From Paenibacillus baekrokdamisoli (GTDB taxonomy: Bacteria; Bacillota; Bacilli; Paenibacillales; Paenibacillaceae), in assembly GCF_003945345.1 (NCBI RefSeq), contig NZ_AP019308.1, forward strand, positions 744,001-808,000: a stretch of DNA of 64,000 nucleotides, read 5' to 3'. The notes below the pieces were generated by a model, which worked only from the letters and a program-made list of their open reading frames with translations, was not told the DNA's origin and ran no database searches. Of this stretch, positions 51,823 through 61,700 are shown piece after piece (position 1 is the stretch's first letter; each line of letters opens with the position of its first letter). The position numbers and the translations under genes are program-made.

Positions 51823-53286
51823 ATGTCATCTGCTCTTACCGTCGTATTGCGTAGTAAACTGCTAACTCTACTCTCGTTGCTATCGCTCATGTACATACCA
51901 ATATCAACGGCACAAGCTGAAGGTAATGTTCAAAGATCAACGTCGTTTATTAAGGTTGAAGCGGGTGAATTTTACTCTGTGGGGCTCAGGGAGGATGGCT
52001 CAGTCTGGACTTGGGGGCGTAATTTGTATTCGGAGCTAGGCCTACAAGAACAGATGTCGGTAGGCGCTATAACAGCTCCTGTGCGCTTGCTCGGATTAGA
52101 TCATATTCAAGTCATTGCAACGAATAATAATGGCTACCAGCTGGCTGTGAAGGCAGATGGAACGGTGTGGGAATGGGGAAGAGCAACCGATTCGGTTAAG
52201 CATGGTATTCTACCTAGGCAAATTCCTGGATTAACGGGAATTGTTTCAGTGGCTGCGGGCAGTTCAATCGGAATCGCCTTGCGTGAGGACGGATCTGTTC
52301 TTGAATGGGCTCGAAATCAGGATAGCCAAGTAATCGCAATCAATCCAATTATTGTACCAGGCCTCAAGGATGTTACGAAGTTAGTAATAGCAAACGGAGA
52401 GACCGCCTATGCGATAACGCAGGACGGTAAGGTTTGGTATTGGAATGCGGCAACTACAGACGGGAAATTAAAGTTAACTAAGCCTACAATGATAAAAGGA
52501 TTACCACCAATGGTGCAGGTAGCTACCTCACATGGGATAGACAGGAAGGGACAAGCTTGGAGTTGGGAACTCGGTTATTCCTTGCAATCTGATCTGAAAA
52601 CAACTCAGCTTACAGTTACAAAGCAACCTAAGAAATTCCATCCAGAGCTGAAATTAAAAGAGATTAGAGGTGGCTTGAATTATTCGTTATTGTTAACGGA
52701 AAAGGGCGATATCTATAGTTATGGCTTTCAGTTTGCAGGTAAAGAGGGTAAAGTATCAGGGATTTCAAAAGTGACAACGATTGCCGCTGGGTCATATCAT
52801 AATCTTGCTATTGATTCCTTAGGACGTGTATGGGGCTGGGGAGCTGATAAATGGTTTGAAACGGGCAATAACCCTGGAACTCCTGAGGGGATGGTATATC
52901 GACCAGCATTAATGCGAGATGCGATTACGATGAAGGTGAATGGAGAACCTTTAAAATCGATGTTTCCTGCGATGATGAGAGAGGATCATACGATCTTAAC
53001 CCCGCTTAAAGATGTGGCTAGAGCCTTTGGCGGTGACGTAACGGTTGCTGTGGTCGATGGTTATTATGCTTATACGCTTCAATTAGAGGATAAGGAAATT
53101 ACTTTTCATATTAATGATCCTGAACCTTACATTCTGATCAATGGTAATCGAGTATCAATCACAAAGGATATGATTAGTGGAACTTCGGGAGCGATTCTGG
53201 TCACTTCCTCATTTTGGCGGTTGCTCGGATTCCACTTAACCTGGGATTCGGCAGCATGTGAGCTGAACATCGCGCTGGATATCTAA
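51823..53286 (+). CDS. Secreted RCC1-repeat protein with stalk domain
   Basis: 487 residues: signal peptide (about 1-32, ending TAQA-EG), RCC1-type repeats (about 40-345) with recurring AAGSYHNLAIDSLGRVWGWG and VEAGEFYSVGLREDGSVWTWG patterns, and a C-terminal copper amine oxidase N-like stalk domain (about 370-485, LKSMFPAMMREDHTILTPLKD). Architecture mirrors the NHL-stalk protein at 30.2 kb. ATG at 51823 after AGGAGGT. Probably surface-exposed. Ligand unknown. Confidence 0.85.
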   Translation: MSSALTVVLRSKLLTLLSLLSLMYIPISTAQAEGNVQRSTSFIKVEAGEFYSVGLREDGSVWTWGRNLYSELGLQEQMSVGAITAPVRLLGLDHIQVIATNNNGYQLAVKADGTVWEWGRATDSVKHGILPRQIPGLTGIVSVAAGSSIGIALREDGSVLEWARNQDSQVIAINPIIVPGLKDVTKLVIANGETAYAITQDGKVWYWNAATTDGKLKLTKPTMIKGLPPMVQVATSHGIDRKGQAWSWELGYSLQSDLKTTQLTVTKQPKKFHPELKLKEIRGGLNYSLLLTEKGDIYSYGFQFAGKEGKVSGISKVTTIAAGSYHNLAIDSLGRVWGWGADKWFETGNNPGTPEGMVYRPALMRDAITMKVNGEPLKSMFPAMMREDHTILTPLKDVARAFGGDVTVAVVDGYYAYTLQLEDKEITFHINDPEPYILINGNRVSITKDMISGTSGAILVTSSFWRLLGFHLTWDSAACELNIALDI

Positions 53287-53289
53287 TTA

Positions 53290-53320
53290 CAAAAGAAAAG
53301 ACCCCCTTCACAGGGAGTCT
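53290..53320 (-). terminator. Terminator of the minus-strand GH18 gene
   Basis: Read on the minus strand, AGACTCCC and GGGGGTCT form an 8-bp stem with loop TGTGAA, followed by TTTTCTTTT. Confidence 0.75.
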
Positions 53321-53323
53321 GGG

Positions 53324-53350
53324 GCTGCCGGTACGATTCGGCAGTCTTCT
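53324..53350 (+). terminator. Terminator of the RCC1 gene
   Basis: GCTGCCG (53324-53330) and CGGCAGT (53339-53345) enclose eight bases, then CTTCTTT. Confidence 0.55.
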
Positions 53351-53354
53351 TTAG

Positions 53355-54611
53355 TTATGCTTTCATCGTTATTGTCTTTTGTATTTGATTCATAACTTCT
53401 GTACTGATGAGGCCTAGACGCCAGATTGCAATGCCTTTGAGTGAGTAGCGTTTAGCAAGACCGATCTTGCTATTAATAGACTGTGAATTCTCGCTGCCCA
53501 TGGAGATACCAAGAACAAGCTTGTTCTTCGGCACTGTCTTTAATGCAAGTTGAATAGCTTCATCGACTTGTTTGAGCGGTTCAGGTCCTGATTCATACGA
53601 ATAATCATAGGCCATAATAATGATTTCGTTGGCGTAAGAAGCCAGCTTCTTATAATCATAACCGCGGTAAGAGCCATTCAATGGATGAAGAGCAAGCGTT
53701 AGCGTAAGATTAGATGCCTGTGCGCTGATAGCGAGCTGATGGACAAATTCGTTATAAGATTGTTGGATAGCGGACAAGTCACCAGTTAGTCCGAGTCCTT
53801 CAAAATCCAGCGTGATCCCGCTGAATTGATTATCGACAGCAAGCTTGACGAGCTGAGTGATCACATTCTTTTGAAGTGAAGTATCTAGGAGGAGTTTAGT
53901 TAACTCGCCCTTGCCATCGGTCGCAACTGCCATTAACTGAGGGTTACTGCCAGCAGTGGATGCATCCTGAATGATGGATTCAGGTGTGGTACTTCCTGCC
54001 GCTTGCGGCCAGTAAAAGTCTTTGCCGGTTAACGTCAAATTCCCAGTATCATCAATCCGAGTCCATCCAAACGAAACGGAATTGAAGTTCTTAACATAGC
54101 TTAATTCCTTAAATGAAGAAATAGCGTAGAAGGCCTCGGTATACATGGCTTCCACGGGTGATGTAATCGTAACCGTCTGAGCGGCACCATTCCAGCTGAC
54201 TGCAGCACCAAATTGACTGCTGAAAAAGCTCAAAGGTACGAATATCGAACCATCCTTAGCAACGGGAGCAACGGTTAGGAGCTTATCCTGTCCATTCACT
54301 GATGCATGCTTGTCATTCCTATGAAGGATCACCTTTATTTGTTGTCCGTTTGTGGATTTTGTTGCAGTAACAGACTGAGTCTTCTCTGTCCAGACCACAT
54401 TAATATTCAAGGCTTCTGCTATAGCACGGAAAGGCACCATTGTCGTACCTTTCGTAGCAAAGGGGGCAGCGGGAAATGGTAAAGGAAAGCCATCCAGCAT
54501 GATGGTAATCGGCTTAGCAGTAATTGGAGCAGCCGATAGGCTAGGAACCCCGGAAAAGAGAATGAGAGCGGAACTAGTAACCAATATGGACGATCTAATT
54601 TTAGCTAGCAT
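53355..54611 (-). CDS. Secreted stalk-domain GH18 (chitinase-like) hydrolase
   Basis: 418 residues: signal peptide (about 1-27), a stalk domain (about 35-150; MVPFRAIAEALNINVVWTEK, IFVPLSFFSSQFGAAVSWNG), and a GH18 TIM barrel (from about 155). The catalytic acid is the Glu of FSGITLDFEGLGL, as in YaaH/YdhD-type spore or wall glycosidases; LTLALHPLNG, EIIIMAYDYSYESGP and GIAIWRLGLIS are typical. It probably cuts peptidoglycan or chitin-like glycans on the surface. The minus-strand ATG has GGAGTG ahead. Confidence 0.88.
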   Translation of the reverse strand: MLAKIRSSILVTSSALILFSGVPSLSAAPITAKPITIMLDGFPLPFPAAPFATKGTTMVPFRAIAEALNINVVWTEKTQSVTATKSTNGQQIKVILHRNDKHASVNGQDKLLTVAPVAKDGSIFVPLSFFSSQFGAAVSWNGAAQTVTITSPVEAMYTEAFYAISSFKELSYVKNFNSVSFGWTRIDDTGNLTLTGKDFYWPQAAGSTTPESIIQDASTAGSNPQLMAVATDGKGELTKLLLDTSLQKNVITQLVKLAVDNQFSGITLDFEGLGLTGDLSAIQQSYNEFVHQLAISAQASNLTLTLALHPLNGSYRGYDYKKLASYANEIIIMAYDYSYESGPEPLKQVDEAIQLALKTVPKNKLVLGISMGSENSQSINSKIGLAKRYSLKGIAIWRLGLISTEVMNQIQKTITMKA

Positions 54612-54723
54612 GCTAAATTCACTCCTAATCTATCTCATATTAAACTATTAAGATAGTATATCAGGTTTAGATAGACAAGCCTAATAAATAGGAGAAGCAG
54701 TATAATATTGGGAGGTTACAGCT

Positions 54724-55926
54724 TTAAGCTTGAACTTTTTGTTTAGCTGCTTCTTCCGAAGCACGTGAACGACTGCGCTGCATGGAAGGATGGAGAGTTA
54801 CTTTGTTTTTGCCGGACGTCTTGGATTTGTACATCATTTCATCTGCTTGCTTGACGACTTCATCAACAGGGCTGCCTTCGGTAGAAATACTTACGCCAAC
54901 ACTAATCGTAACCATCGTTTCTTTCTCCACACGGCTGCGTATGGCTTCGGCAACCACCTCAGCTTTAATGCCGGGAGCTGCGACGAGACCAAGAAGCTCT
55001 TCGCCTCCATATCTTCCTGCTGCACCGATTCCAGCAGTCTCCTCTTTAATAATATCGGCAACTTGCTTAAGCACGCCGTCAGCTTTATGATGGCCTTGGG
55101 TATCATTCAGTTTCTTGAAATTATCGATATCGCAGAATATGATGGCAATTCGTTTCGTTTGGCGGAGCAGCTGCTCTGCTTTTTTATTGAAGTGACGCCG
55201 ATTGTAAAGGCTGGTTAGGCCATCGGTTATGGAAGATTGGAAAGTGAGAAGCAGACGTTCAATCACCCATTCGAACAAGAGTAAGAAGAGCAGCGTATAA
55301 TAAACGACTGGCAGTAAATGACTGAGAACGACAAGCATCGGAATTTTACCATGAAAGACGTAATTGTCCGAAAGGCGAGAGAGCTGATAAACAAAATAAA
55401 CAATTAAGCTTGCTGAATAGCTAAATCGCTGATCGATTCCTCGCAGGTTGAGCAGAATGGCGAAATTGAGTACGAGTCCATAGAAATCAATGGCTAACAG
55501 CTCAAGGCCTTCTTGACCAACGGGATGGTTCAACATGTCTGGTTGATAAGCAATTTGAGCCGCGGTTATGAGCACAAGCCCGATGAACATAAGTAGGAAA
55601 GGCATCCCTTTTAATCTTGTGGTCGGTTGTGTATATAACTTCATGAAGACAAAGTTTATAATAATAAACGAAAGCAGTCCTGTGAACGAATGAATAAGGT
55701 ATAGATAAGGTGAATGGGACATACTTGGGAAAGTCAGGATAATGAGCGCACCATTCTGAAAGAGTACGATGGGCAAGGTGAAAATAAGTAAGCGATGCGT
55801 TTTGTTACGACGATAGCTTTTGTAAAGTCGAACAGCCATGAAGAGCATAAGCACCAGAATCGTCATTACACATGCGGAAGCGAAAATTTGGCCGGTAGAA
55901 CCGGCGAGCCATTGAACAATCGTCAT
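54724..55926 (-). CDS. Membrane diguanylate cyclase (GGDEF)
   Basis: 400 residues. About seven membrane helices in the first 225 residues form a sensor, then a GGDEF domain (about 230-385). DGLTSLYNRRHFN, IIFCDIDNFKKLNDTQGHHKADGVL and the active-site variant GRYGGEELLGLV are intact; GGEEL is catalytically competent in family members. No clear RxxD inhibitory site precedes it. It would make cyclic di-GMP. A low-complexity tail (RSRSRASEEAAKQKVQA) ends the protein. Confidence 0.92.
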   Translation of the reverse strand: MTIVQWLAGSTGQIFASACVMTILVLMLFMAVRLYKSYRRNKTHRLLIFTLPIVLFQNGALIILTFPSMSHSPYLYLIHSFTGLLSFIIINFVFMKLYTQPTTRLKGMPFLLMFIGLVLITAAQIAYQPDMLNHPVGQEGLELLAIDFYGLVLNFAILLNLRGIDQRFSYSASLIVYFVYQLSRLSDNYVFHGKIPMLVVLSHLLPVVYYTLLFLLLFEWVIERLLLTFQSSITDGLTSLYNRRHFNKKAEQLLRQTKRIAIIFCDIDNFKKLNDTQGHHKADGVLKQVADIIKEETAGIGAAGRYGGEELLGLVAAPGIKAEVVAEAIRSRVEKETMVTISVGVSISTEGSPVDEVVKQADEMMYKSKTSGKNKVTLHPSMQRSRSRASEEAAKQKVQA

Positions 55927-56045
55927 GATTCAACCACCTAAGATGATATTTATGCTGTTTACAACTACTATCGGAACAAAGGATAGCGCAACTTTACAGA
56001 AACATATGTTCTAGTATATCATAATTTGGTAGGTCGAGAAAGAAG

Positions 56046-56197
56046 TTATGCTTACGAGATGCGTTTCATAGATACGCTTAGATTACGCTTACGAAGTGCG
56101 TTTCTAAAGAAACGCTTAGATTATGCTTACGAAGTGCGTTTCATACAGAAACGTTGAGGATTACGCTTACGAAGTGCGTTTCTAAAGAAACGCTTAG
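56046..56197 (+). repeat. Four tandem hairpin repeats in the GT4 leader
   Basis: Units of 37-40 bases at 56046, 56083, 56121 and 56161 begin TTA(T/C)GCTTACGA and contain GCGTTTCT-AA-AGAAACGC, a perfect 8-bp hairpin in units 2 and 4; units 1 and 3 have changed stems. The last unit ends directly at the AGGAGGG ribosome site of the glycosyltransferase. Repeats are open in the reading frame of the next gene, which explains a longer apparent ORF. Confidence 0.88.
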
Positions 56198-56210
56198 GAG
56201 GGCAAGTTCA

Positions 56211-57353
56211 TTGAATATTTTACAAGCTTTGTTTTTTCCGCCGGAACAGCCAGGTGGCGTGTCCTCTATGGTTCCTTATATACAAGAACGATTCAATAAG
56301 AATGGATGGCCGACAGAATTATTCTCTTTGCCCAGGCGAGTTCGCAGCAAAGGTCAGGAAGCCGTTCATTTTGATACCTTTGATGTGAGTGTATATGAAG
56401 GAAATCCAACGATTGATAAATATTTGCAAACCTATCGGGACTATGTGTGGTGGACGAAGCTGCGTATGAGTAAGTCCTATGACTTAATTCACGCCCATCA
56501 TCCGATCTCTGCGCTTGTGATGAAGCAATTATATCCGGATACTCCAATAGTCATGACGATTCATTCCAGCTATGAACGGGAATTGATATTGAATGGAAAA
56601 ATCGTTGAAGGCAGTGAGGAGCATCGGTTTCTTACCTCTATCTATGGCGAGCTTGAATTGAAAATGGATCGGATAATCACAGCATCAGAATCCTTCCGTC
56701 AATACATGACCCCTTATGTAAAGAGACCTGAAGCGATTCAGATTATTCCGAATGGTTTCGATGAGAAGCGTTTCAAGCCGATTTCCCATGAGAATGAGGT
56801 TGTTCAGCTGATTACAGTTTGCCGCCTCGTACCTGCAAAGGGTCTAGATATCCTGCTGCATGCTTGTGCGGAGCTTAAAGCTCGCGGACAGGCTTTTGTT
56901 CTTCATATTATTGGAGATGGGCCGATTCGTCCTGAGCTGGAACAGCTTGCTCTGCAATTGAATTTATACGATGATATTATTTTTTATGGCTATATGCTTC
57001 ATCCGGAAGAATTCATGCCTTTCTTTGATGTGTTTGTACTCCCATCTCGGGCAGAGGCGTTCGGGTCGGTTTTCGCGGAAGCAGCGCTATGCTGGCTTGC
57101 TTTAATTGGAACTGACGTCGGCGGGATCGCAGAGCAAATCGATGATGGCAATAACGGATTATTAGTACCGCCAGAGGATCCTATCGCTTTGGCAAATGCC
57201 TTGGAAAAAGTGATTAGCGACCCGATTTTCCGCTATAACTTGGCGCGTGCAGCCTGGAATAAGGCGAAGAAGGTTTATTCTCTGCAGCGTGTAATCGCAC
57301 AGCTCAAGCAGGTGTATTTGGAAATTAATCCACAGACTGAGACGATGGAGTAG
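56211..57353 (+). CDS. Glycosyltransferase family 4
   Basis: 380 residues, GT-B fold. N-terminal LFFPPEQPGGVSSMVPYIQE, IPNGFDEKRFKPI, LITVCRLVPAKGLDILLHACAEL, IIGDGPIRPELE and the donor-binding PSRAEAFGSVFAEAALCWL with E-x7-E are typical. Donor and acceptor are unknown; wall or surface glycan synthesis is likely. The TTG at 56211 follows AGGAGGG by eight bases; the longer frame runs through the upstream repeats and is rejected. Confidence 0.88.
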   Translation: MNILQALFFPPEQPGGVSSMVPYIQERFNKNGWPTELFSLPRRVRSKGQEAVHFDTFDVSVYEGNPTIDKYLQTYRDYVWWTKLRMSKSYDLIHAHHPISALVMKQLYPDTPIVMTIHSSYERELILNGKIVEGSEEHRFLTSIYGELELKMDRIITASESFRQYMTPYVKRPEAIQIIPNGFDEKRFKPISHENEVVQLITVCRLVPAKGLDILLHACAELKARGQAFVLHIIGDGPIRPELEQLALQLNLYDDIIFYGYMLHPEEFMPFFDVFVLPSRAEAFGSVFAEAALCWLALIGTDVGGIAEQIDDGNNGLLVPPEDPIALANALEKVISDPIFRYNLARAAWNKAKKVYSLQRVIAQLKQVYLEINPQTETME

Positions 57354-57368
57354 GAAGGAGGAAGTGAA

Positions 57369-58712
57369 ATGAGTGTTTCGTTTCGTTTCATCCATGCGGC
57401 CGATTTGCATGTAGATAGCCCATTTCGAGGACTTGCTGAAGCCCCTTCCTATGTGCAAAATGCACTGATGTCTTCGACCTTCGAAGCGGTTCATAATCTG
57501 GTTCAAACCGCTATTACAGCTGAGGTTGATTTTGTAGTGATCGCTGGAGATCTTTATGATTCCGCTGATCGCTCCTTGCGTGCCCAGCTTGCACTGCAAA
57601 GAGAATGGCAAAAGCTGCACACCCATGGTGTGCAGCTCTTCGTTATTCACGGGAATCATGATCATTTGGCAGGTAATAGAGCGAATTTGAACTGGCCGGA
57701 TTCGGTCGTTACCTTTGGTTCAGAGCGGATGGAAAGTATGCCAGCTTATCGAAAAGACGGACAATTAGCAGCTTACATATACGGGATGTCTTATGGTGCA
57801 CGGGCAGTTACACATAATCTTGCTGCTTCTTATAAGCCGAATTCGGAGGGCTTGTACCAGATTGCTTTGCTGCATGGGAATGTTGACGGTTCGGCAGAGC
57901 ATGATCCCTATGCACCGTGCACACTATCGGAGTTAGTTGGAGCTGGATTTGATTATTGGGCACTAGGGCATATCCATACTCGCAGCATCCTTCATACGTA
58001 CCCGCATGTTGCGTATGCTGGTAATACGCAAGGCAGACATGCTCGGGAAATAGGAGCAAAGGGCTGTTATATCGTGGATGTCAGTGACTCGAAGGAAACA
58101 ATAATGACGTTTGCTCCTCTCGATGTGGTCAGGTGGGAGATTGTGAATGTTAATATAGAGGGATTGTCTACGGAGCAAGCGTTATATGATGCTGTGGAGC
58201 TGGCGATCAAAGAGACTCAGCTTGCAAGCGACGGTCGCCCCATTATGCTGAAGCTGCATCTTTCTGGCCGCGGATTGCTGCATCGTTCTCTATTAGATGC
58301 GATTTTTCTACAAGAGTTCATGGAAGGTATGAGGGTGCAATTCGGTGATCATAATTGGCAATCCGTCTCTGAAGGAACGAATTGGTGCTGGATCTATGCT
58401 ATAGAAGCTAGTACGGGTACGGAGCTTGATCTGGACGTATTGGCGAATGAGGATAGCTTCACTGGAGAGTTGGTTCGTGGAAGCATTCTGCTGGAAGTGG
58501 ATGAAGAAGCGCGGATCGAATTACTCGAAGAAGCAATGGCACCGCTGATGACGAATGCTCGACTGAGAAAGTTCATTCGTGAACAAATGGAAGAGGATTC
58601 ACTAGAGCTGCTTCAGCAGGCAAGAGAGCTTGCCGCAGCTCTGCTTGTAGATGAATCGGAGCTATTATCAGGCCGTGAATCGGGAATCCAGCGAGGAGGT
58701 CATACAACGTGA
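57369..58712 (+). CDS. yhaO: Metallophosphoesterase, SbcD-like nuclease (YhaO)
   Basis: 447 residues. Metal site motifs: FIHAADLHVDSPFRGL, VVIAGDLYDSADRS, VIHGNHDH and the later ALLHGNVDGSAEHDPYA with YWALGHIHTR. This is the Mre11/SbcD-like phosphoesterase fold with a C-terminal domain as in B. subtilis YhaO. It is paired with the ATPase YhaN, overlapping it by four bases (GTGA). Together they likely form an Mre11-Rad50-like DNA end-processing complex. SD AAGGAGGAAG precedes the ATG. Confidence 0.9.
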   Translation: MSVSFRFIHAADLHVDSPFRGLAEAPSYVQNALMSSTFEAVHNLVQTAITAEVDFVVIAGDLYDSADRSLRAQLALQREWQKLHTHGVQLFVIHGNHDHLAGNRANLNWPDSVVTFGSERMESMPAYRKDGQLAAYIYGMSYGARAVTHNLAASYKPNSEGLYQIALLHGNVDGSAEHDPYAPCTLSELVGAGFDYWALGHIHTRSILHTYPHVAYAGNTQGRHAREIGAKGCYIVDVSDSKETIMTFAPLDVVRWEIVNVNIEGLSTEQALYDAVELAIKETQLASDGRPIMLKLHLSGRGLLHRSLLDAIFLQEFMEGMRVQFGDHNWQSVSEGTNWCWIYAIEASTGTELDLDVLANEDSFTGELVRGSILLEVDEEARIELLEEAMAPLMTNARLRKFIREQMEEDSLELLQQARELAAALLVDESELLSGRESGIQRGGHTT

Positions 58713-61700
58713 GATGGTCTGGATTACATGTAGACGGCTTTGGCAAACTGCATGACTTTTCATGCAGCCTTGATGCTCCTGTCACCATTATTTATGGTCC
58801 CAATGAAGCAGGCAAAAGCACGACACTCGCTTTTATCCGAACGATGTTATATGGCTTTGCTACTAGAGCAAAGCTAACGGAACGGCTGGAGCCAGTTGCG
58901 GGAGGTCGGCATGGCGGTCGGCTTTTTTTTCGTGATGAATCAGATCATTCCTTTGTACTCGAACGATACGCAAGTACACCGACAAAAGTGACGATTCGTC
59001 GTATAGAGGATCGAGATGAAGGCAGCATTGATGATGAAGGAGCGTACCAGCAGATCGTAACTCAAGCTGTATGGGAGCGTCAATTTCTTGGTGGTGTGAA
59101 TGAACGAGTTTTTCGGCAGTTATTCGCTATCACGCTCTCTGAGCTGCAGGCCATTGGAATGCTTGAGGGAGATGAGCTCGGTAAGCAGCTGTATCATGCT
59201 GGCTGGAGCGGCGGAGCTTCGATCGCTTCGACGGAGAAGCAGCTGAGCACGCAGCTTGACGAATTGTTTCGTCCCCGAGGAAGCAATCAACAAATAAACA
59301 AGCTAATCAAAACATTGGAACAAATAGAAGCTCAGCTAAGACAGTTAGATGATGGTATTGTGGTATTCAATCAATTAACCGAAGAGCTTGCTCTGACCGA
59401 AGGGCAGCTTACAGATATCGATAAGCTGCTTCCCAATTTGCGTGAGCATGCGTCCTTGCTGTCGCGGGCATGCGCAATGAGGCCGCTTTGGTTGAAACGA
59501 TTGGTTTATGAGCAGGAAGTTGAGGCGCTGGAGCTGACGTCAAAGCTGCCAGTGGATGCTAGGAATCGGTGGGAGTCTTTAAGGGCTGAATGTGACCGTG
59601 TACAGGGGGAGATTGGACGCTCCAAGCTTGTGATCACTCGGTTGGAACAGGAGCGGGATTTATGTTCCTTTGACAGCCATTTGATTGCGCGCAAGGATGA
59701 AATTGATGCTCTGTTATTATCCGCGGAGAATAGGAATGCTCTTCGACTTGAACGCCGAGAGCTGGCGGCTGAGCAGCGTGAGCATGGAGATGCTATAGAA
59801 CGTTTGTTAAGCCGCATAGCTCCAGGTTGGACGGAATCGCATGTACGTTCATTGAGTGTTACCATCGCGGATCGAGAAGCGATTCGATCAAGTCGGGAAG
59901 CGATGACGGAATCTGAACGAACACGAAGTCGGGCGGAAGCAGAGCTTATGACATTGCGTGAGCAGGTCCGGGAAGCTGCAGAGCTGCAAATGGATAGTGA
60001 GCATGGGGATCGCTTAAATAAGGTTGCTTTTGCGGGGAATAATCCGTTCGATTTGGTGCCGGCAACGCCGGATACTCTTCGTCATGCAGCCCGTATATTC
60101 GAGGCTGCTTGGAGAGAGCTTGAGCTGGAGCAGCTACGAGCGGAGCATGAGGGAGCTGCGGAGGAGGAGTCGTATACGAGCGAGAGCTATGCGAGTCGCA
60201 GCGATGTTTTGTTGTGGGCAGCTGCCGCAATCGCAGCGGCGGCAGCGGTTGTTTGTGGCGTGGCCGGATGGCACACGGCCACGGTTGCCGCCAGCGCGGC
60301 AGCGGCGGCACTTGCCGCGCCGGCGCTGCTGCGGCTGCTGCGGCAGCGCCGCGCTGCGCGGGCCGCAGCGCCTGCGCCGCATGGCGCTAGCGCGGGCGCA
60401 GCCGCGCGGCAGGCCGCTAGCCGCGGCTATGCCCGCGGCGCCCGCCAGCGCAGCAGCGCCGCGCCGCGGGCAGGCGCCGCCGCGGCTGCTTCGCAGGCGG
60501 CTTCCGCTGCCGCGCAAGCACGGCTAGTCGCCGCAGAGCGCCGCGTCGCGGCCGCCCTCGGCACGCTTGTGCGCGAGCCGGAAGCGACTCTAGCGGCGCT
60601 GCTAACCCCCAAGGCTGCCGGACAAGGCAATAATCCCGGCAGCCCAGTTCCCGGCTTTGCCTCCGAAAGCCGCGAGGAGTCTTTCGTGGCAGCTCGCGCA
60701 TACGCGCAGGAAGCGGCAGCCGCTTCTGATGGCGTGCTAGCCTTATCATCTGAAGCCGCTCGGCCTCAACAAACTGAGCGGCGATTCTCTACCCGCTCGG
60801 AAGCTACTGATTCACCGAGCGCGGCGGTGCTGCTGGAACGGTTACGTGCTTCAATCGACGCGAGACTGGATGAACTTCGCGGTTACGAGCAGACCGCTCT
60901 TCGTAGACAGGAGCTTGCGCGTAGGCATGCTCGGTTATCTGAACAGGAGCATGCGCAGCGAACGTTGCTAGAATCTGCAGTCAATCATGCGGGTAAACGC
61001 ACTGCAGACTGGCAGGATTGGTTGAGCGTAAGGTCACTCCCACTGACTCTATCGCCTGAAGCGGCAATGGAAACATTAGATTTAGCTGAGCAGATAATGC
61101 TGCGATTCCAAGCTAGAGACCGCATTACAGTAAAACTGGGAACCATTGATGCGCAGCTTGAAGCCTTCGATGCAGCAGTGCAAGGATTAGCGGATGCTTT
61201 TCCAGAATTGGCTCGTAAAATGTCCGGCGATTCGTCCGCTTTCTTGAGACTCCTGTCTAACGAAGCGCAGCAGCATACCGACAATAGCAAACGAATGGAT
61301 GAGTACAATGAGAAGCTTGCGGAGCAAGAACTGTTGTTAGCGGAGCTTATCATCACGATCGAACGATTGATGAAACAACAGCAGCAATGGTTCTCAACTG
61401 CAGAAGTGACAAGTGAATTACATTGGTTGGAGGCTTTGACACAATCAGAGAGACTTCATGAAATTGAAAGTGAGCTCTACAAGCTGGATGCGGAGTTTAA
61501 AGCGGGGCTGTCAACGATGCAGCGGACGACGATAGAGGCTTGGTATTCATCGTCAGATTCACAGCAATTGGATGTCATGAAAGCAGAAGCGGAAGCCGAA
61601 CTTGTGAACGCTGAGAAACATAAAAGCGTGCTGCTTGAACATAGTGGACGCCAGCGTGAGCGAATGGAGCTGCTGCTGCGAGATCGTGATAGACAACGAT

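Noticed and set aside
56046..56197. Hairpin repeats considered as a CRISPR array
   Set aside because: No unique spacers; units vary internally and abut each other.
60024..60749. Several long open frames on both strands within yhaN
   Set aside because: High GC removes stop codons by chance; all are shadows of the yhaN reading frame and give low-complexity products.
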